DNA of 64,000 nucleotides from Diacronema lutheri (taxonomy: Eukaryota; Haptophyta; Pavlovophyceae; Pavlovales; Pavlovaceae). The DNA lies in NCBI GenBank assembly GCA_019448385.1, contig JAGTXO010000024.1:226001-290000 (forward strand), given 5' to 3'. Below the pieces are notes generated by a model, which was not told the origin of the DNA, made no database searches, and saw only the letters and a program-made list of their open reading frames with translations. The first letter of the stretch is position 1. Each line of letters begins with the position of its first letter. A program made the translations under genes and the position numbers. Below, piece after piece: positions 9,370-18,794 of the stretch.

Positions 9370-11281
9370 ATGTCGCCTGCGGCCGGGCTGGCGCTGCTCG
9401 CCGTCGCGCAGGCGTCGGACCGTTGGCCGGGGCTGCACATCGCGCGGTCGCCGGGGTCACCGCACGCGCCGAGTGCCCCACCGCCACCGCCTGCGCCGAA
9501 CGGCATCCTGCGCGGCGGCTACCGGTGCGGCAACGCGCACAACCCGCTCGCCATGTTTGTCGATAGTGCTGCGGGCTGCCGCCAGCGCGCAGCGGAGCAG
9601 CGGCACAACGCGTTGGGCACGGTGGAGTACTTTGCGTGGAGCTCGTTCACACTCTACTGCTATGGCTGTTCCGCCGCCGAGGTGCAGTCCGGCTCTCTCG
9701 TGCCTGACGTGCACTACGACGTGTACGCGGTGTACGCGCCGCCCTTTTACGACCCGGTCGCCGCCTTCATGCAGCGCGCGGCGTGCTACGACACGCCGGG
9801 CTGGCACAACCCGGACTTCAACACGTGCGAGACCTACGCCGAGCGCCGCTGGTGCATCGACGGCGTCATCGAGTGGGTCGAGCACTTTGGCGGCGCAGCG
9901 TTCCGCTACCCTGAGCGCAACTGCTGCGTGTGCGGCGGAGGCTCGTCGGTCGCGCCGGCACCGTCGCCGCCACCGAGCGAGCACCCGATGCCGTGCGTGG
10001 ACCTCAAGCTGCAGGGCACACCCAGGCCGCACGAGCACCTCGTCCTCCTCGCCGTGCCCGGACAGGCTGAGCCGGGCGTGGCCGTGCGACCGTGGGCCGA
10101 CCCGGCTAACAAGGGCTGTGCTGATTACGCGGTCAAGGGTGCGCGCACGTTTGCACTCGACGAGGCGACGAGGAATAATGCGTGCCCGTGCCGCGTCTCG
10201 CAACCGGCGCGTTGAGTCTCACGCCGCGCGCGCGCCGCTCGCGCGCGCGGCGCGCAGCATGGTGCGTGAATGGGCAGCTCCTCTCCCAGCGCGTAGCCGG
10301 CATTCACAACCACAACCCGGAGGACGCGTGCTGCGTCTGCGGTGCGCGCACGAACGCCACGATCGACGCCGCCGCGCCCTCAACCGGTGCGCGCGCGAGC
10401 TGACGCGCCCCGCTTCCGCCCTGCCCCCCCCCCCCCCCCCCCCCCCCCCCACCCCACCCCCCCCCTGCGGGAGGCCTTCAGGCGGCGGAGTGCACAAGCG
10501 ACAGTCACCGCCGCCGCCCATGTCGCCGCCACCGCCGAGCTCGCCGCCGAGTCCACCGCGCCCGCTCCTGCCGCCCTCGCCGCTCCCGCCGTCGCCGTCG
10601 CCGTCGCCGCCGCCCAGCCCTCGGCGCGCCGCCGCCCATGTCGCGCGCTGGCCACAACAGGCGCGGCCGAGCAGCGGCGAGGGCGGCGCGGCCGGCACGT
10701 CGGGCGGCGTTTGGCAGGGCGCGGCCGGCACGTCGCGCGCGGGCGGCATGCGCGGAGAGCCACCGTCGCCTTCGCCTTCGCTCGACTGGCTGCTTGGGCT
10801 CGGCGTCGATCCGGTTGTGCACGTGCAACCTCGCTTGCCCGCCGCGCCCGCGCCCGCGGCCGTGCGAGCAGCGCCTGCAGGCGCGCGGGGCGTGGAGCCA
10901 GCGGCGCCTCGGCGCCGGTACGCGCCGCCGCCCTCACCACCGGCAGCCCTGCCGCCGCCCGCCGACGGCTGGGGCGACGCGAGCAGCTGGCGCGCGCGAG
11001 CCGAGACGGCGGCGAGGGGCACGGCCGATGTGGGCCGGGCCTACGCGGCGAGGACACGTGGCGGCGGGCAAGGCGCGCGCGCGCCGCTCGTTGCGGCGGC
11101 GGGTCTGGGCGCGGTACTGTTGGCCGCTATGCTCGCGCTCGGCTTCTCGTCCGCGCGGCGCGCGCGCGCACACGACGGTGGCGCGGCCGCGCACGAGCGG
11201 CCGGCGGTGGTCGCGGGGGACGCGGCGGCGGCCCGCCTCGGCGTGGCGCTGGCCGCGCGCGAAGCGTCCGAATGCTTGTAA
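9370..11281 (+). CDS. secreted/type I membrane protein with two CCVCGGG cysteine modules and Pro-rich stalk
   Basis: Exons 9370-10138, 10258-10341 and 10482-11281 give 550 aa. MSPAAGLALLAVAQA is a short signal peptide. Two related cysteine modules follow: CETYAERRWC..CCVCGGG (about 155-190) and CADYAVKAWCVNG..CCVCGGG (about 249-287). The second is completed only by splicing, because its CGGG crosses the exon 2/3 junction, which supports both introns. A Ser-Pro-rich stalk (SPPPP, SPSPSPPPSP) resembles algal hydroxyproline-rich wall proteins. A hydrophobic helix (APLVAAAGLGAVLLAAMLAL, about 484-507) and a short basic tail end it. Probable cell-surface or scale-associated protein; function unknown. 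Confidence 0.75.
10424..10450 (+). repeat. 27-bp poly-C tract in intron 2 of the surface-protein gene
   Basis: Uninterrupted C27, followed by further C-rich sequence, ends about 30 bp before the 3' splice site at 10481. It occupies the place of a polypyrimidine tract. Confidence 0.9.
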
Positions 11282-11423
11282 GCTAATCCTGTCGCTGACC
11301 CACTTTTCCGGGCCTACTTTTCGGGCGGTTTGGTGGGCCTTCGCCACCCCATGCACTACGCGGCCGGCGTCCGTCCGGCTCTCTCACGAGCTCCGCCGCC
11401 GACATGCGCGCGCGCGGAGCGGC

Positions 11424-13181
11424 TCACTCGCCGGCGGCGTTGGGGTCGAGCATGTCGAGAAGCTGCTTCGAATAATTTGGCGAGTAGTAGTCGACGATCT
11501 CTGGCGGGTAGACCTCCTTGATCGCGTTGACAAAGTCTGCAAGCTTTGAGCCCGGCTCGGGCTGCAGCTCGAGCACCTTCTGCAAGCCGCCGGACGTGAC
11601 AAACGAGCGGCGCGCGGCAACGTCGTGCGGCAGCACCTTTGCGAACTGGTGCACCGCGTACTTGAGAATGTTCTCGGGCGCGTCGTGCAGCAGCGGCTCG
11701 AGGGCGGGCAGGTGGACGCATTTCTGGATGACGGACTTGAGCGCGCGCTTCGCCTTCGTCTTCAGGTCCTCGGACGACGAGTCGTGCAGCAGCACGGCGA
11801 GCAGCTTGGGCAGCACGTTCGCGTCCGCGAGCGCCTTGGCGTGGTCGGGCGAGTGCCGGCCGATCTGTCCGAGCGACCAGCACGCCGCCGACTGCGCGCG
11901 GCGAGCGGGCGGCGGCGCGGCGCGCGCGGCGTGGCGCGTGAGGCGCGGCGGGCGGCGCAGGCGAGCGGCGCGGCGCGGGCGCGGGTGCGGATGCATGAAC
12001 GCGCGCGCGCGCGCGCGCGCAGCGCGTGCGCGCCTTGAGGTGGTCCTCCGGCTCGGTGACGACCGCGTTGACGAGGGGCGGAATCGCCTTGCTCACGATC
12101 ACCGCGAGCGCGAGCGTCTCCGAGAAGGCGGAGATATAGCCGAGCGTCATGATGCCCGGCAGCCGCGCGTTGCCGCGCGCCTCGGCGACGTAGTCCACCA
12201 TCGCGCCCACGCCGCCCGCATTGACGATGAGCTGCGCGAGCTCGGGTGTGTGCTTTGCGACCTCGCGGATCGCGGTCGCCGCGTTCTTGCGCACGTACAC
12301 GTCCATGTCCTTGAGCAGGTTGAGGATCTTGGGGAAGACCTCGGCCTCGACGACGACTTCGGCAAGGTCGACCGAGTGCTTCGCGACCTGCGCGAGGCAC
12401 GCGCACACCTGCCGCTTCAGCTTGCCGTCCGGCGATTGGATGAGCGGCGCGAGGTACGCGACCGCGCCCGCGTCAACGACGGCCTGCGCGAGCTCGGGCG
12501 AGTGCTTGCTAATGTCGGAGAGCGCGGAGGCGGAGATGCGCTTGAGCGTGAGCTCAGGCTCCTGCACGCACAGCACGAGGAGCGGCACCGCGCCCGCGTC
12601 GACCACCGTCTGCGCCAGCTCGCCGTTGTGCCTCGCAATGTAGCCGAGCGCCCACGCCGCCGCCTCCTTCACTCCCGGGTCAAACTCCTCGAGGCAGCCG
12701 ACGAGCGCGTCGAGCGCGCCTGAGTCGACGACGGCCTGTGCGAGCTGCGGCGAGTGCTTCGCCACCGCGCGCAGCACGAACGCCGCCGCCTTCTTGTAGA
12801 AGCGCTGCTCGCGGCGCGCGGCGCACGCGCGGCGCGCCGCGAGCGTGGGCTCGCGCGGTCGCAGCGCGGCGCGCGCGTGCTCGGCGGGCGCGCGCGCACG
12901 TTTTGCTCGGCGAGGGAGTAAACGAGCTGCGGCAGGATCTCGTTCGAGACCACCGCCTCCGCCAGCTCGTCGTTGTAGTTGGCGAGGCGGCCGAGCGCGA
13001 GCGCCGCGCTCTGCTGGATCGACGGCACGTTATCGAGCAGCAGCGGGCGGAGCAGCTGCATCACGCCGGCGTTCTGCAACGCCTCGATGTTCTGCGGGCG
13101 CGTCGCAAGCTCGGCGACGGTCTGCACAAAGTTGACGCGCGCCTTTTGGTACGACTCGAAAACCTGGAGGACAGCGCGCAT
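11424..13181 (-). CDS. SPAG6: central-pair armadillo protein SPAG6/PF16
   Basis: Exons 12900-13181, 12034-12804 and 11424-11891 give 506 aa, matching the family length of about 509. It starts MRAVLQVFESYQKARVNFVQ and consists of tandem armadillo repeats (LAQAVVDAGAVAYLAPLIQS and similar). The C-terminal part has the family landmarks LGQIGRHSPDHAKA, LPALEPLLHDAPENILKY, VLPHDVAARRSFVTSGGL and VDYYSPNYS. PF16/SPAG6 stabilises the C1 microtubule of the axonemal central pair. Intron 1 is GTGCGC..AG; intron 2 begins with GC (CTCAAG|GCGCGC), and only that junction restores the conserved EDHLK-SAACWSLGQ spacing. Confidence 0.95.
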
Positions 13182-13289
13182 GACGGGCACAGCGCCAGCC
13201 GCAGGTTGCCAAACCGCCTTTTTAGTAACGGGCGCCTGGCGACCTCCCCGCAGAGTCTGAGCCCGCGTGCAGGTTTACGCCCGCGCGCG
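13182..13289. promoter_or_regulatory. 108-bp divergent region between SPAG6 and the 13290 gene
   Basis: Start codons of SPAG6 (minus) and the 13290 gene (plus) are 108 bp apart. The pairing may reflect co-expression with flagella. It contains a short T-rich stretch (CCTTTTTAGTAACGG) and no other motif I can name. Confidence 0.35.
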
Positions 13290-13790
13290 ATGGGGCTCAC
13301 GTCCAACAACAAGGACGTCTACATGACCGAGGATGGCAGACCGGTGTGCGACGTGATCGTCTACAACGACACCGCGCCCGCGTGCGAGCAGCGCATGGAC
13401 AACCAGAAGCTGCTCGTGATGACCGAGATGATCCACCGCGAGCTCAAGCTGCAGGACCCGTCCTACGACCCGCACGGCGGCTTCGGCAAGGACAAGACGC
13501 TGCAGGAGGAGCTTCGGCAGAAGGAGAAGGAGATCTGGGCGCAGCCCTTCGTGCCCAAGCCGATCAAGTCGAGCATGCTGCCCGCGCGCCTCGAGCAATC
13601 AAAGCTCCTGCACTATCGCGTCAACACGGGCTACTGCGACCTGCCGATGGCCGCGACGACGGCCGACGCGTACGCGTACCGGCCGCCGCCCGACGCGTCA
13701 AAGGAGTTTAACCGAAAGAGGACGGACTTTGTGAGCTACGCCGATCAGGCGATCCTGCTGCACGTCGACCGGCACAAGACGGGCCATTAG
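13290..13790 (+). CDS. uncharacterised 166-aa protein, divergent partner of SPAG6
   Basis: Intronless gene starting MGLTSNNKDVYMTEDGRPV. A Tyr/Asp/Pro-rich composition with a charged helix (KTLQEELRQKEKEIWAQPF) and a hydrophilic C-terminus (EFNRKRTDFVSYADQAILLH) suggests a small structural protein. No signal peptide or membrane segment is seen. I do not recognise the family. The divergent partner, SPAG6, is strictly axonemal, so a ciliary role is a reasonable but unproven guess. It lies 163 bp upstream of Era on the same strand. Confidence 0.75.
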   Translation: MGLTSNNKDVYMTEDGRPVCDVIVYNDTAPACEQRMDNQKLLVMTEMIHRELKLQDPSYDPHGGFGKDKTLQEELRQKEKEIWAQPFVPKPIKSSMLPARLEQSKLLHYRVNTGYCDLPMAATTADAYAYRPPPDASKEFNRKRTDFVSYADQAILLHVDRHKTGH

Positions 13791-13953
13791 CAATTCAGCA
13801 CGCGCTGGGCCGCCCGCGGCCCGCCACCAGCAACACCCACCACCGGGCTCTCCCGCGCGCCGCGCCAGCCGACAGTCCGAGCAGGGCCGGCCGCGCCGTA
13901 CCGCCCGTACGTCTGGTCCCTTGGGAAGCGAAGTGAAACGTCGCCCGGCGACG

Positions 13954-15345
13954 ATGCCGTCGTGGACGGCCGGCCTGCTCGCCGCGCTCGCGCTGCCGCT
14001 CGTGCTGCCGATCGCGCTCGGCGCGCGGCTGTCGCGCGCGGGCGTGGCGCGAGTGCAACCTCTCCGTGCGCCGAGCGCGCGCCACGCGATGGCGGTCGAC
14101 GCCTCGCCCGCCGCCGGCGCGCACGCCGCGGCCGACGACGAGCCCGACGACGACGACGACGACGACGACGACGGCGGCGCGCAGTTCATGGACGACGCGG
14201 CGGCGGAGGCGCTCATGCTCGCGGACACGGACGACGATGCACCCGACCCGAACGTCGAGGCCATGCTCGCCGCGCTCGGCCCCGCCGTGGGCGCGGCCGA
14301 CGCGGATCACCGCGCCGGTTTTGTGTCGATCGTCGGCAGCCCCAACGTCGGCAAGTCGACGCTCATGAACACGCTGCTGGGCGAGCAGTTGAGCATCACG
14401 ACGCCAAAGGCATCGACGACGCGCCAGCGCATCATGGGCATCGCCAACGAGCCCGGCTGGCAGATCGTCTACTCGGACACGCCGGGCGTCGTCAAGCCGG
14501 CCTACAAGATGCACGAGGGGATGATGGGCGCCGTGCGCTGCGCGATCGAGGACGCGGACGTGCTCCTCGTGATCACCGACGTGCTCGAGACGGGCTTCCG
14601 CGACGAGCGCATGCTCCGCCGCGTGCGCGACGCCGGCGTACCCATCCTCGTGCTCGTCAACAAGGTGGACCTCGTTGCGCAACGGCTCGCGCACGCGCCG
14701 GCGGTCGCGGGCAAGCTCGGCGGCGGCGCGCCCGCGGCGCGCGCCGCGCCGGCGCCGGACGCGCGCGCGACGCACGGCGGCGCACGCGCGTGGGAAGGCG
14801 CGCAAGCCGACGGCGAGGAGGGCGCGCCGCCTCCGCCCCGGCAGCTCGACCTGCCGTCGATCCGCGCGTGGTGGCGCGCGCAGCTGCCCGCCGCCGAGCT
14901 GCTCGAGGTGTCCGCGCTGCACGGCGACAACGTGGACGCGGTGCGCGAGCGGCTGCTGCAGCTGCTGCCCGTGCACCCGCCCTTCTTCGACAAGGCGCAG
15001 ATCTCGGACCGGCCCGAGAAATTCTTTGCGGGCGAGGTCGTGCGGGCGCAGATCTTCGAGCAGTACGCCGACGAGATCCCGTACTCGTGCGAGGTCGAGG
15101 TGACCGCTTTCAAGGAGGCGGACAACAAGATCAGCTGCGAGGCCACCGTGCACGTGCTGCGCGACTCGCAGAAGGGCATCCTGATCGGGGCGAAGGGCGC
15201 TCAGATCAAGGCGCTCACGGACGCGGCGGAGCGCTCGCTCTACCGCTTCTTCGCGAAGCGCTTCTCGCTCCGGCTACAGGTCAAGGTGAGCAAGGACTGG
15301 CGCGCGAATGACAGCTTCCTCCGCCAGTTTGGCTACTTGCGCTGA
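13954..15345 (+). CDS. Era-type GTPase with KH domain, probably organellar
   Basis: 463-aa intronless protein from the ATG at 13954. All G motifs are present: GSPNVGKST (G1), DTPG (G3), NKVD (G4) and an SAL motif (G5), followed by a KH domain (residues about 368-455) with ILIGAKGAQIKAL. Era binds 16S rRNA and helps small-subunit assembly in bacteria and organelles. The N-terminus (WTAGLLAALALPLVLPIALG) is a hydrophobic signal-like segment followed by Arg/Ala-rich sequence, fitting bipartite plastid targeting; mitochondrial import is the alternative. An Ala/Gly/Pro-rich insert of about 50 residues lies between G4 and G5. An Asp-rich stretch precedes the G domain. Confidence 0.93.
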   Translation: MPSWTAGLLAALALPLVLPIALGARLSRAGVARVQPLRAPSARHAMAVDASPAAGAHAAADDEPDDDDDDDDDGGAQFMDDAAAEALMLADTDDDAPDPNVEAMLAALGPAVGAADADHRAGFVSIVGSPNVGKSTLMNTLLGEQLSITTPKASTTRQRIMGIANEPGWQIVYSDTPGVVKPAYKMHEGMMGAVRCAIEDADVLLVITDVLETGFRDERMLRRVRDAGVPILVLVNKVDLVAQRLAHAPAVAGKLGGGAPAARAAPAPDARATHGGARAWEGAQADGEEGAPPPPRQLDLPSIRAWWRAQLPAAELLEVSALHGDNVDAVRERLLQLLPVHPPFFDKAQISDRPEKFFAGEVVRAQIFEQYADEIPYSCEVEVTAFKEADNKISCEATVHVLRDSQKGILIGAKGAQIKALTDAAERSLYRFFAKRFSLRLQVKVSKDWRANDSFLRQFGYLR

Positions 15346-15577
15346 CGGCGGAGGCTGGGTGGGTGGCGCGTGCAGACCGGCGCGGCCGCAAGGTGAGGCC
15401 GGGGCGGAGCGGAACAGTCGAACGCGCGCCGGCAGGCCCGCGAGTGCCAAAAGAGAGACGGCGTGCCGTTCCGCGCTCGCGTACTGTTGGTCTCGTGCCC
15501 GCCCTGACTTGACGGCTTGGGACTGATGCAGCACCACTGCACCAGAGCCCAGAGGGCGTCCGACGTCCGTGGCCACG

Positions 15578-16729
15578 ATGGCAACGCGCAGTGAGAGAAG
15601 CACGACACGCGTCGAGCTCGCGCTCCTCGCGCTGCTGCAGGCGCCCCGCGGCTGCGCCTCGACCGCGTCGGTGCCGCTTTGCGTGCCGCCGCCGCGCGTG
15701 CTGGTCTTTGGCCTCGGCTTCACGGGCTGCGCCATCGCGCGCGAGCTCGAGGAGAAGCACGGGTGCAAGGTCGTCGGCACGCGCCGGCGCGGCGGGGACG
15801 GCGCTGGCGCGTGGCGGGGCGCAGCCGTTGAGTTTGCCGGCGAGGGCAGCTTGAGCGCCGAGGCCTGTGACGCGCTCGCGCGCGCCACGCACGTCATCTC
15901 GACCATCCCACCCACGGACGCGGGCGCAGACCCGGTGCTGCAGCTCGCGGGCGGCCTCTTGCGCGCGCGCATCGACGCGGGCGAGCTGCGCTGGCTGGGC
16001 TACCTGTCGAGCACCTCGGTGTACGGCGACCACCAGGGCGCGTGGGTGGACGAGGCGTCGGCCACGCGTGCGCCTCCAAGCTCGTCGGCGCACGCGCGGC
16101 TGGCCGTCGAAACCGAGTGGCGCTCGCTCGCGCACGGTGCGGGCTCGCGCGGCGACGGCCGGCGCGGCGCGGCGGCCGCGCGCGTCGCTGTCTTTCGGCT
16201 GGCCGGCATTTACGGGCCCGGCCGCTCGGCGCTGGACACCGCCGCGCGCGCGCGCGCCGAGGCCGGTGGCGATGTGACCGGCACCTCGTACGCCGCCGGC
16301 GACGGCACGCCTGTGTCGCGCGTGCACGTCGACGACATTGCGGGCGCGGTGGGCGCCGCGCTGGTGGCGTCCGTGGGCGGCACGTTTAACGTGGCGGACC
16401 ATCGGCCGGCCCCGCGCGCCGACGTGTTTGCCTTTTGCGAGGGGCTTTTGCAGGCGGCCCAACCCGCCCCGGCCAGCGCGAGCGCGCAGCGGCCCGGTAC
16501 GCGCGCGCCCGGAGGCGCTGCGGGCGCGCCGCGCGCGCTGTCGGAGCGAAGCAGGCGGCGCGGGAGCGAGAGCAAGCGCGTGTGCGGCGACAAGCTCAGG
16601 CGCGAGGTGGGGTACGCCTTCGTCCACCCGGACTACATGTCCGGACTGACGGCGATCCACGCGGCTGTCACCGTCAGTGCCGCGGGTGCTGACCGCGACC
16701 TGCCGCGGCCAGCAGGACCAGCGCTCTGA
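15578..16729 (+). CDS. NAD(P)-dependent epimerase/dehydratase-like SDR protein
   Basis: 383 aa from the ATG at 15578. After a 35-residue N-terminal extension the Rossmann motif VLVFGLGFTGCAIA appears (G-x-G-x-x-G), then HVISTIPPT, LSSTSVYGDHQG, VFRLAGIYGPGR and a C-terminal VHVDDIAGAV..TFNVAD block. This is the layout of atypical extended SDRs of the YeeZ type, whose substrates are mostly unknown. The extension could be an organelle transit peptide. A Pro/Ala/Arg-rich insert lies before the C-terminal helices. It converges on prefoldin 2, 174 bp away. Confidence 0.82.
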   Translation: MATRSERSTTRVELALLALLQAPRGCASTASVPLCVPPPRVLVFGLGFTGCAIARELEEKHGCKVVGTRRRGGDGAGAWRGAAVEFAGEGSLSAEACDALARATHVISTIPPTDAGADPVLQLAGGLLRARIDAGELRWLGYLSSTSVYGDHQGAWVDEASATRAPPSSSAHARLAVETEWRSLAHGAGSRGDGRRGAAAARVAVFRLAGIYGPGRSALDTAARARAEAGGDVTGTSYAAGDGTPVSRVHVDDIAGAVGAALVASVGGTFNVADHRPAPRADVFAFCEGLLQAAQPAPASASAQRPGTRAPGGAAGAPRALSERSRRRGSESKRVCGDKLRREVGYAFVHPDYMSGLTAIHAAVTVSAAGADRDLPRPAGPAL

Positions 16730-16780
16730 ACCCAATGCCGGTTGGCGCGAGCATTCTCAACTCACTCTCAAAAACGACAT

Positions 16781-16800
16781 CCCCCCCCCCCCCCCCCCCC
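16781..16800 (+). repeat. 20-bp poly-C tract between convergent genes
   Basis: C20 in the 174-bp spacer between the SDR and prefoldin genes. It is outside any intron I can place. Confidence 0.9.
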
Positions 16801-16903
16801 TCCCTGACCGGTGATCGCGCGTGGCGAAAGGCGCGCAAAGCGGCCCGTCCGCTCCATCGCAATGACTGCCGTCGCCGTGCGCCGCCATGCCGCGTCGCAG
16901 CCG

Positions 16904-17458
16904 TCAGACGAGCACGCCCGACGCGCTCCGCTGCTCGGCCTGCTCCTCCGTTCGGCCCTGGGCGCGTGGGATGTCGGAGGTCTGCCGGATGTTGTGCTTT
17001 TTGATGTGGTCGAGCAGTTCGCGCTCCTTAGCCTTAAGCTGCTCGGCGAACTCCTCCATGGCTCTCTTCAGCTGCCGCGACGCGCACGTGCGATGCGTGC
17101 GTTCGGATGCGCGCGGCAGGCGGACGCGCGTGATTACGGGCGGCGAATCCAGCAAAGCGTGGCGTGGCACGCGCGGCGGGCGGGCAACGCGTGATTCCAG
17201 GGCGAGGACGCGCCTCACCATGTCGCGGTTCTGCATGACCGCCTGCAGCACCTCCACATTCGTGCGCTCGACGAGGACCTCGCCAATCATGCGGAAGCAC
17301 CGGCGCTCGGGCGGCAGCGGCTGGAGCGTGTCAATGACGAGGGTGTGCTCGGTGTGCTCGTTGTCTAGCTCCGTGATCTTGCTGATGATCATCTCGCGCT
17401 GTTGCTTGAGCGCCTGTAGCCGCTGCAAAATCTTCTGCGCCTCCTCCTCGTCCCCCAT
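16904..17458 (-). CDS. PFDN2: prefoldin subunit 2
   Basis: Exons 17219-17458 and 16904-17071 flank a 147-bp GTGAGG..CAG intron; product 135 aa. Landmarks of PFD2 are present: EHTLVIDTLQPL, RCFRMIGEVLVERT and HIKKHNIR. The two long helices and central beta hairpin fit the beta-class prefoldin fold. Prefoldin is the hexameric cytosolic chaperone that delivers actin and tubulin to CCT. The gene ends 73 bp upstream in position of the SOUL stop codon and is on the same strand. Confidence 0.93.
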   Translation of the reverse strand: MGDEEEAQKILQRLQALKQQREMIISKITELDNEHTEHTLVIDTLQPLPPERRCFRMIGEVLVERTNVEVLQAVMQNRDMVRRVLALESRVARPPRVPRHALLDSPPVITRVRLPRASERTHRTCASRQLKRAMEEFAEQLKAKERELLDHIKKHNIRQTSDIPRAQGRTEEQAEQRSASGVLV

Positions 17459-17531
17459 CGTGCTCCTCGGGACGTTGGGTGCGTTCTAACGGCGGCGACT
17501 TGAGTGTCGGCCCAGTCAGACAGCTGACAGC

Positions 17532-18746
17532 TCACAGCTCATCGCTCTCGTCCTGCGACGGCCGGGCGGCGAGCGGTGCGGACGCACCAGCGCTCGCCAC
17601 CGCCGTCGCCGCCACTCCGCCTGCCGGCTCGGAATCAGGCGCGGCACCGCCCACTATAGCGGCGGCGCCCGCCGCGGCGGCGGCCCTCGCCGCGGCGATG
17701 CCGCCTGCCACCTCGAGCGCCACCTCGTTCCGCCGACGCCAAGGCACGGTGAGCGGCGAGTTGTACTGCAGAAGGATGAGCTCTGCGCCGTCCGCCGGCG
17801 CGAGCGACGCGTCGGCGAGTGCGCGGAGCAGCTGCGCCCGTTGGCGCTGCACTTCCTCGTCGGTCGCAAGGCCGGCGAATGCCTGCACCGCGACGAGGCG
17901 CGCGGGCACGGTGTCGATGCGTACGCCCGAGCTGGCGAGCGGCGCGGGCGGCGCGTCGGCGAAGCGTGCGGGCAGGACGAAGGCCATGCTGCTCGGCTGC
18001 GCGCACGCGCCGTCCGCGTCACGCATCGCCGTCTGCACGGGCATGGTCATCGCCATGCTCTGCGCGCGCTCGTTCTTGCCGAAAAGGTACGCGGCGAGCG
18101 TGTTGAAGCCCTCGCCCGCCGCGCCCGCACCCGACCCGCGCATGCTCGTGCGCGCGACGGTGAACGGCTCGTAGGCACGGAGCTCAGCCGCGCCGAGTGT
18201 GCCGGGGCCGTCGAGCGTGCGCACGACGGCGTACTTGGGCGTCTCGAGGCCCTTGGGCGTGCGGCGAAGCAGGTCCTTGGTCTCCTCGCGCAGGCTCGCC
18301 TGCTTCTCGCGGTCCGTCGCCAGGGCCACGAGCGAGCTGAGCACCTCGGCCGCGTCGGGGAGTGGCGGGAGTGGCACGGCGCCGCGCGGCGCGTCGGAAA
18401 GTGGCTGCCGCCGCTGCTGCTGCAGCACCTCGGGGATCTGGCGGCGCAGCGCGGCGAGCCCCTCGAGGTCGGCGCGCGCGGTCGTGCCCATCGGGAAGAG
18501 CGTGTCGATCGCCTCCGGGTGGCCTTGCGCAAAGCCGGATGCGCGGATGGCGCTCAGCGACCGTTGCACGTCGGCGGCGAGCGCCGGGTCGGTGACCGCC
18601 TTGCCGAAGAGGCGCAGGCGTGAGCCAAGGCCAAGATCGACGTCGAGCAGCGCCTTGTCGAGCCGCGCCTGCCATGAGTTCATCTTGAGCGCGCGCGCCG
18701 TCGCCGCGCCGACGAGCAGCGCCAGAAGCGGGCGGAAGGCTTGCAT
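17532..18746 (-). CDS. SOUL/HBP haem-binding family protein with signal peptide and SDEL C-terminus
   Basis: 404-aa intronless protein. MQAFRPLLALLVGAATARA is a clear signal peptide. The SOUL domain spans about residues 165-345: ETPKYAVVRTLDG, YEPFTVART, FNTLAAYLFGKN, MAMTMPVQT, MAFVLPARF and LILLQYNSPLTVPWRRRNEV. SOUL proteins bind haem or related tetrapyrroles and occur in cytosol and plastids. The protein ends DESDEL, an ER-retrieval-like tetrapeptide after an Ala-rich tail. That would place it in the ER lumen; plastid import is the alternative reading of the signal peptide. It is head to head with MsrB, 48 bp apart. Confidence 0.88.
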   Translation of the reverse strand: MQAFRPLLALLVGAATARALKMNSWQARLDKALLDVDLGLGSRLRLFGKAVTDPALAADVQRSLSAIRASGFAQGHPEAIDTLFPMGTTARADLEGLAALRRQIPEVLQQQRRQPLSDAPRGAVPLPPLPDAAEVLSSLVALATDREKQASLREETKDLLRRTPKGLETPKYAVVRTLDGPGTLGAAELRAYEPFTVARTSMRGSGAGAAGEGFNTLAAYLFGKNERAQSMAMTMPVQTAMRDADGACAQPSSMAFVLPARFADAPPAPLASSGVRIDTVPARLVAVQAFAGLATDEEVQRQRAQLLRALADASLAPADGAELILLQYNSPLTVPWRRRNEVALEVAGGIAAARAAAAAGAAAIVGGAAPDSEPAGGVAATAVASAGASAPLAARPSQDESDEL

Positions 18747-18794
18747 CGTAAACAGCGGTGAGCAGACGACGACTGCCTTCCGAAGTGTTCCGAA
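18747..18794. promoter_or_regulatory. 48-bp divergent region between SOUL and MsrB
   Basis: The start codons of SOUL (18746, minus) and MsrB (18795, plus) are 48 bp apart. The segment carries CCTTCCGAAGTGTTCCGAA, in which TTCCGAA occurs twice 10 bp apart. Shared redox- or stress-linked promoter is inference. Confidence 0.4.
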
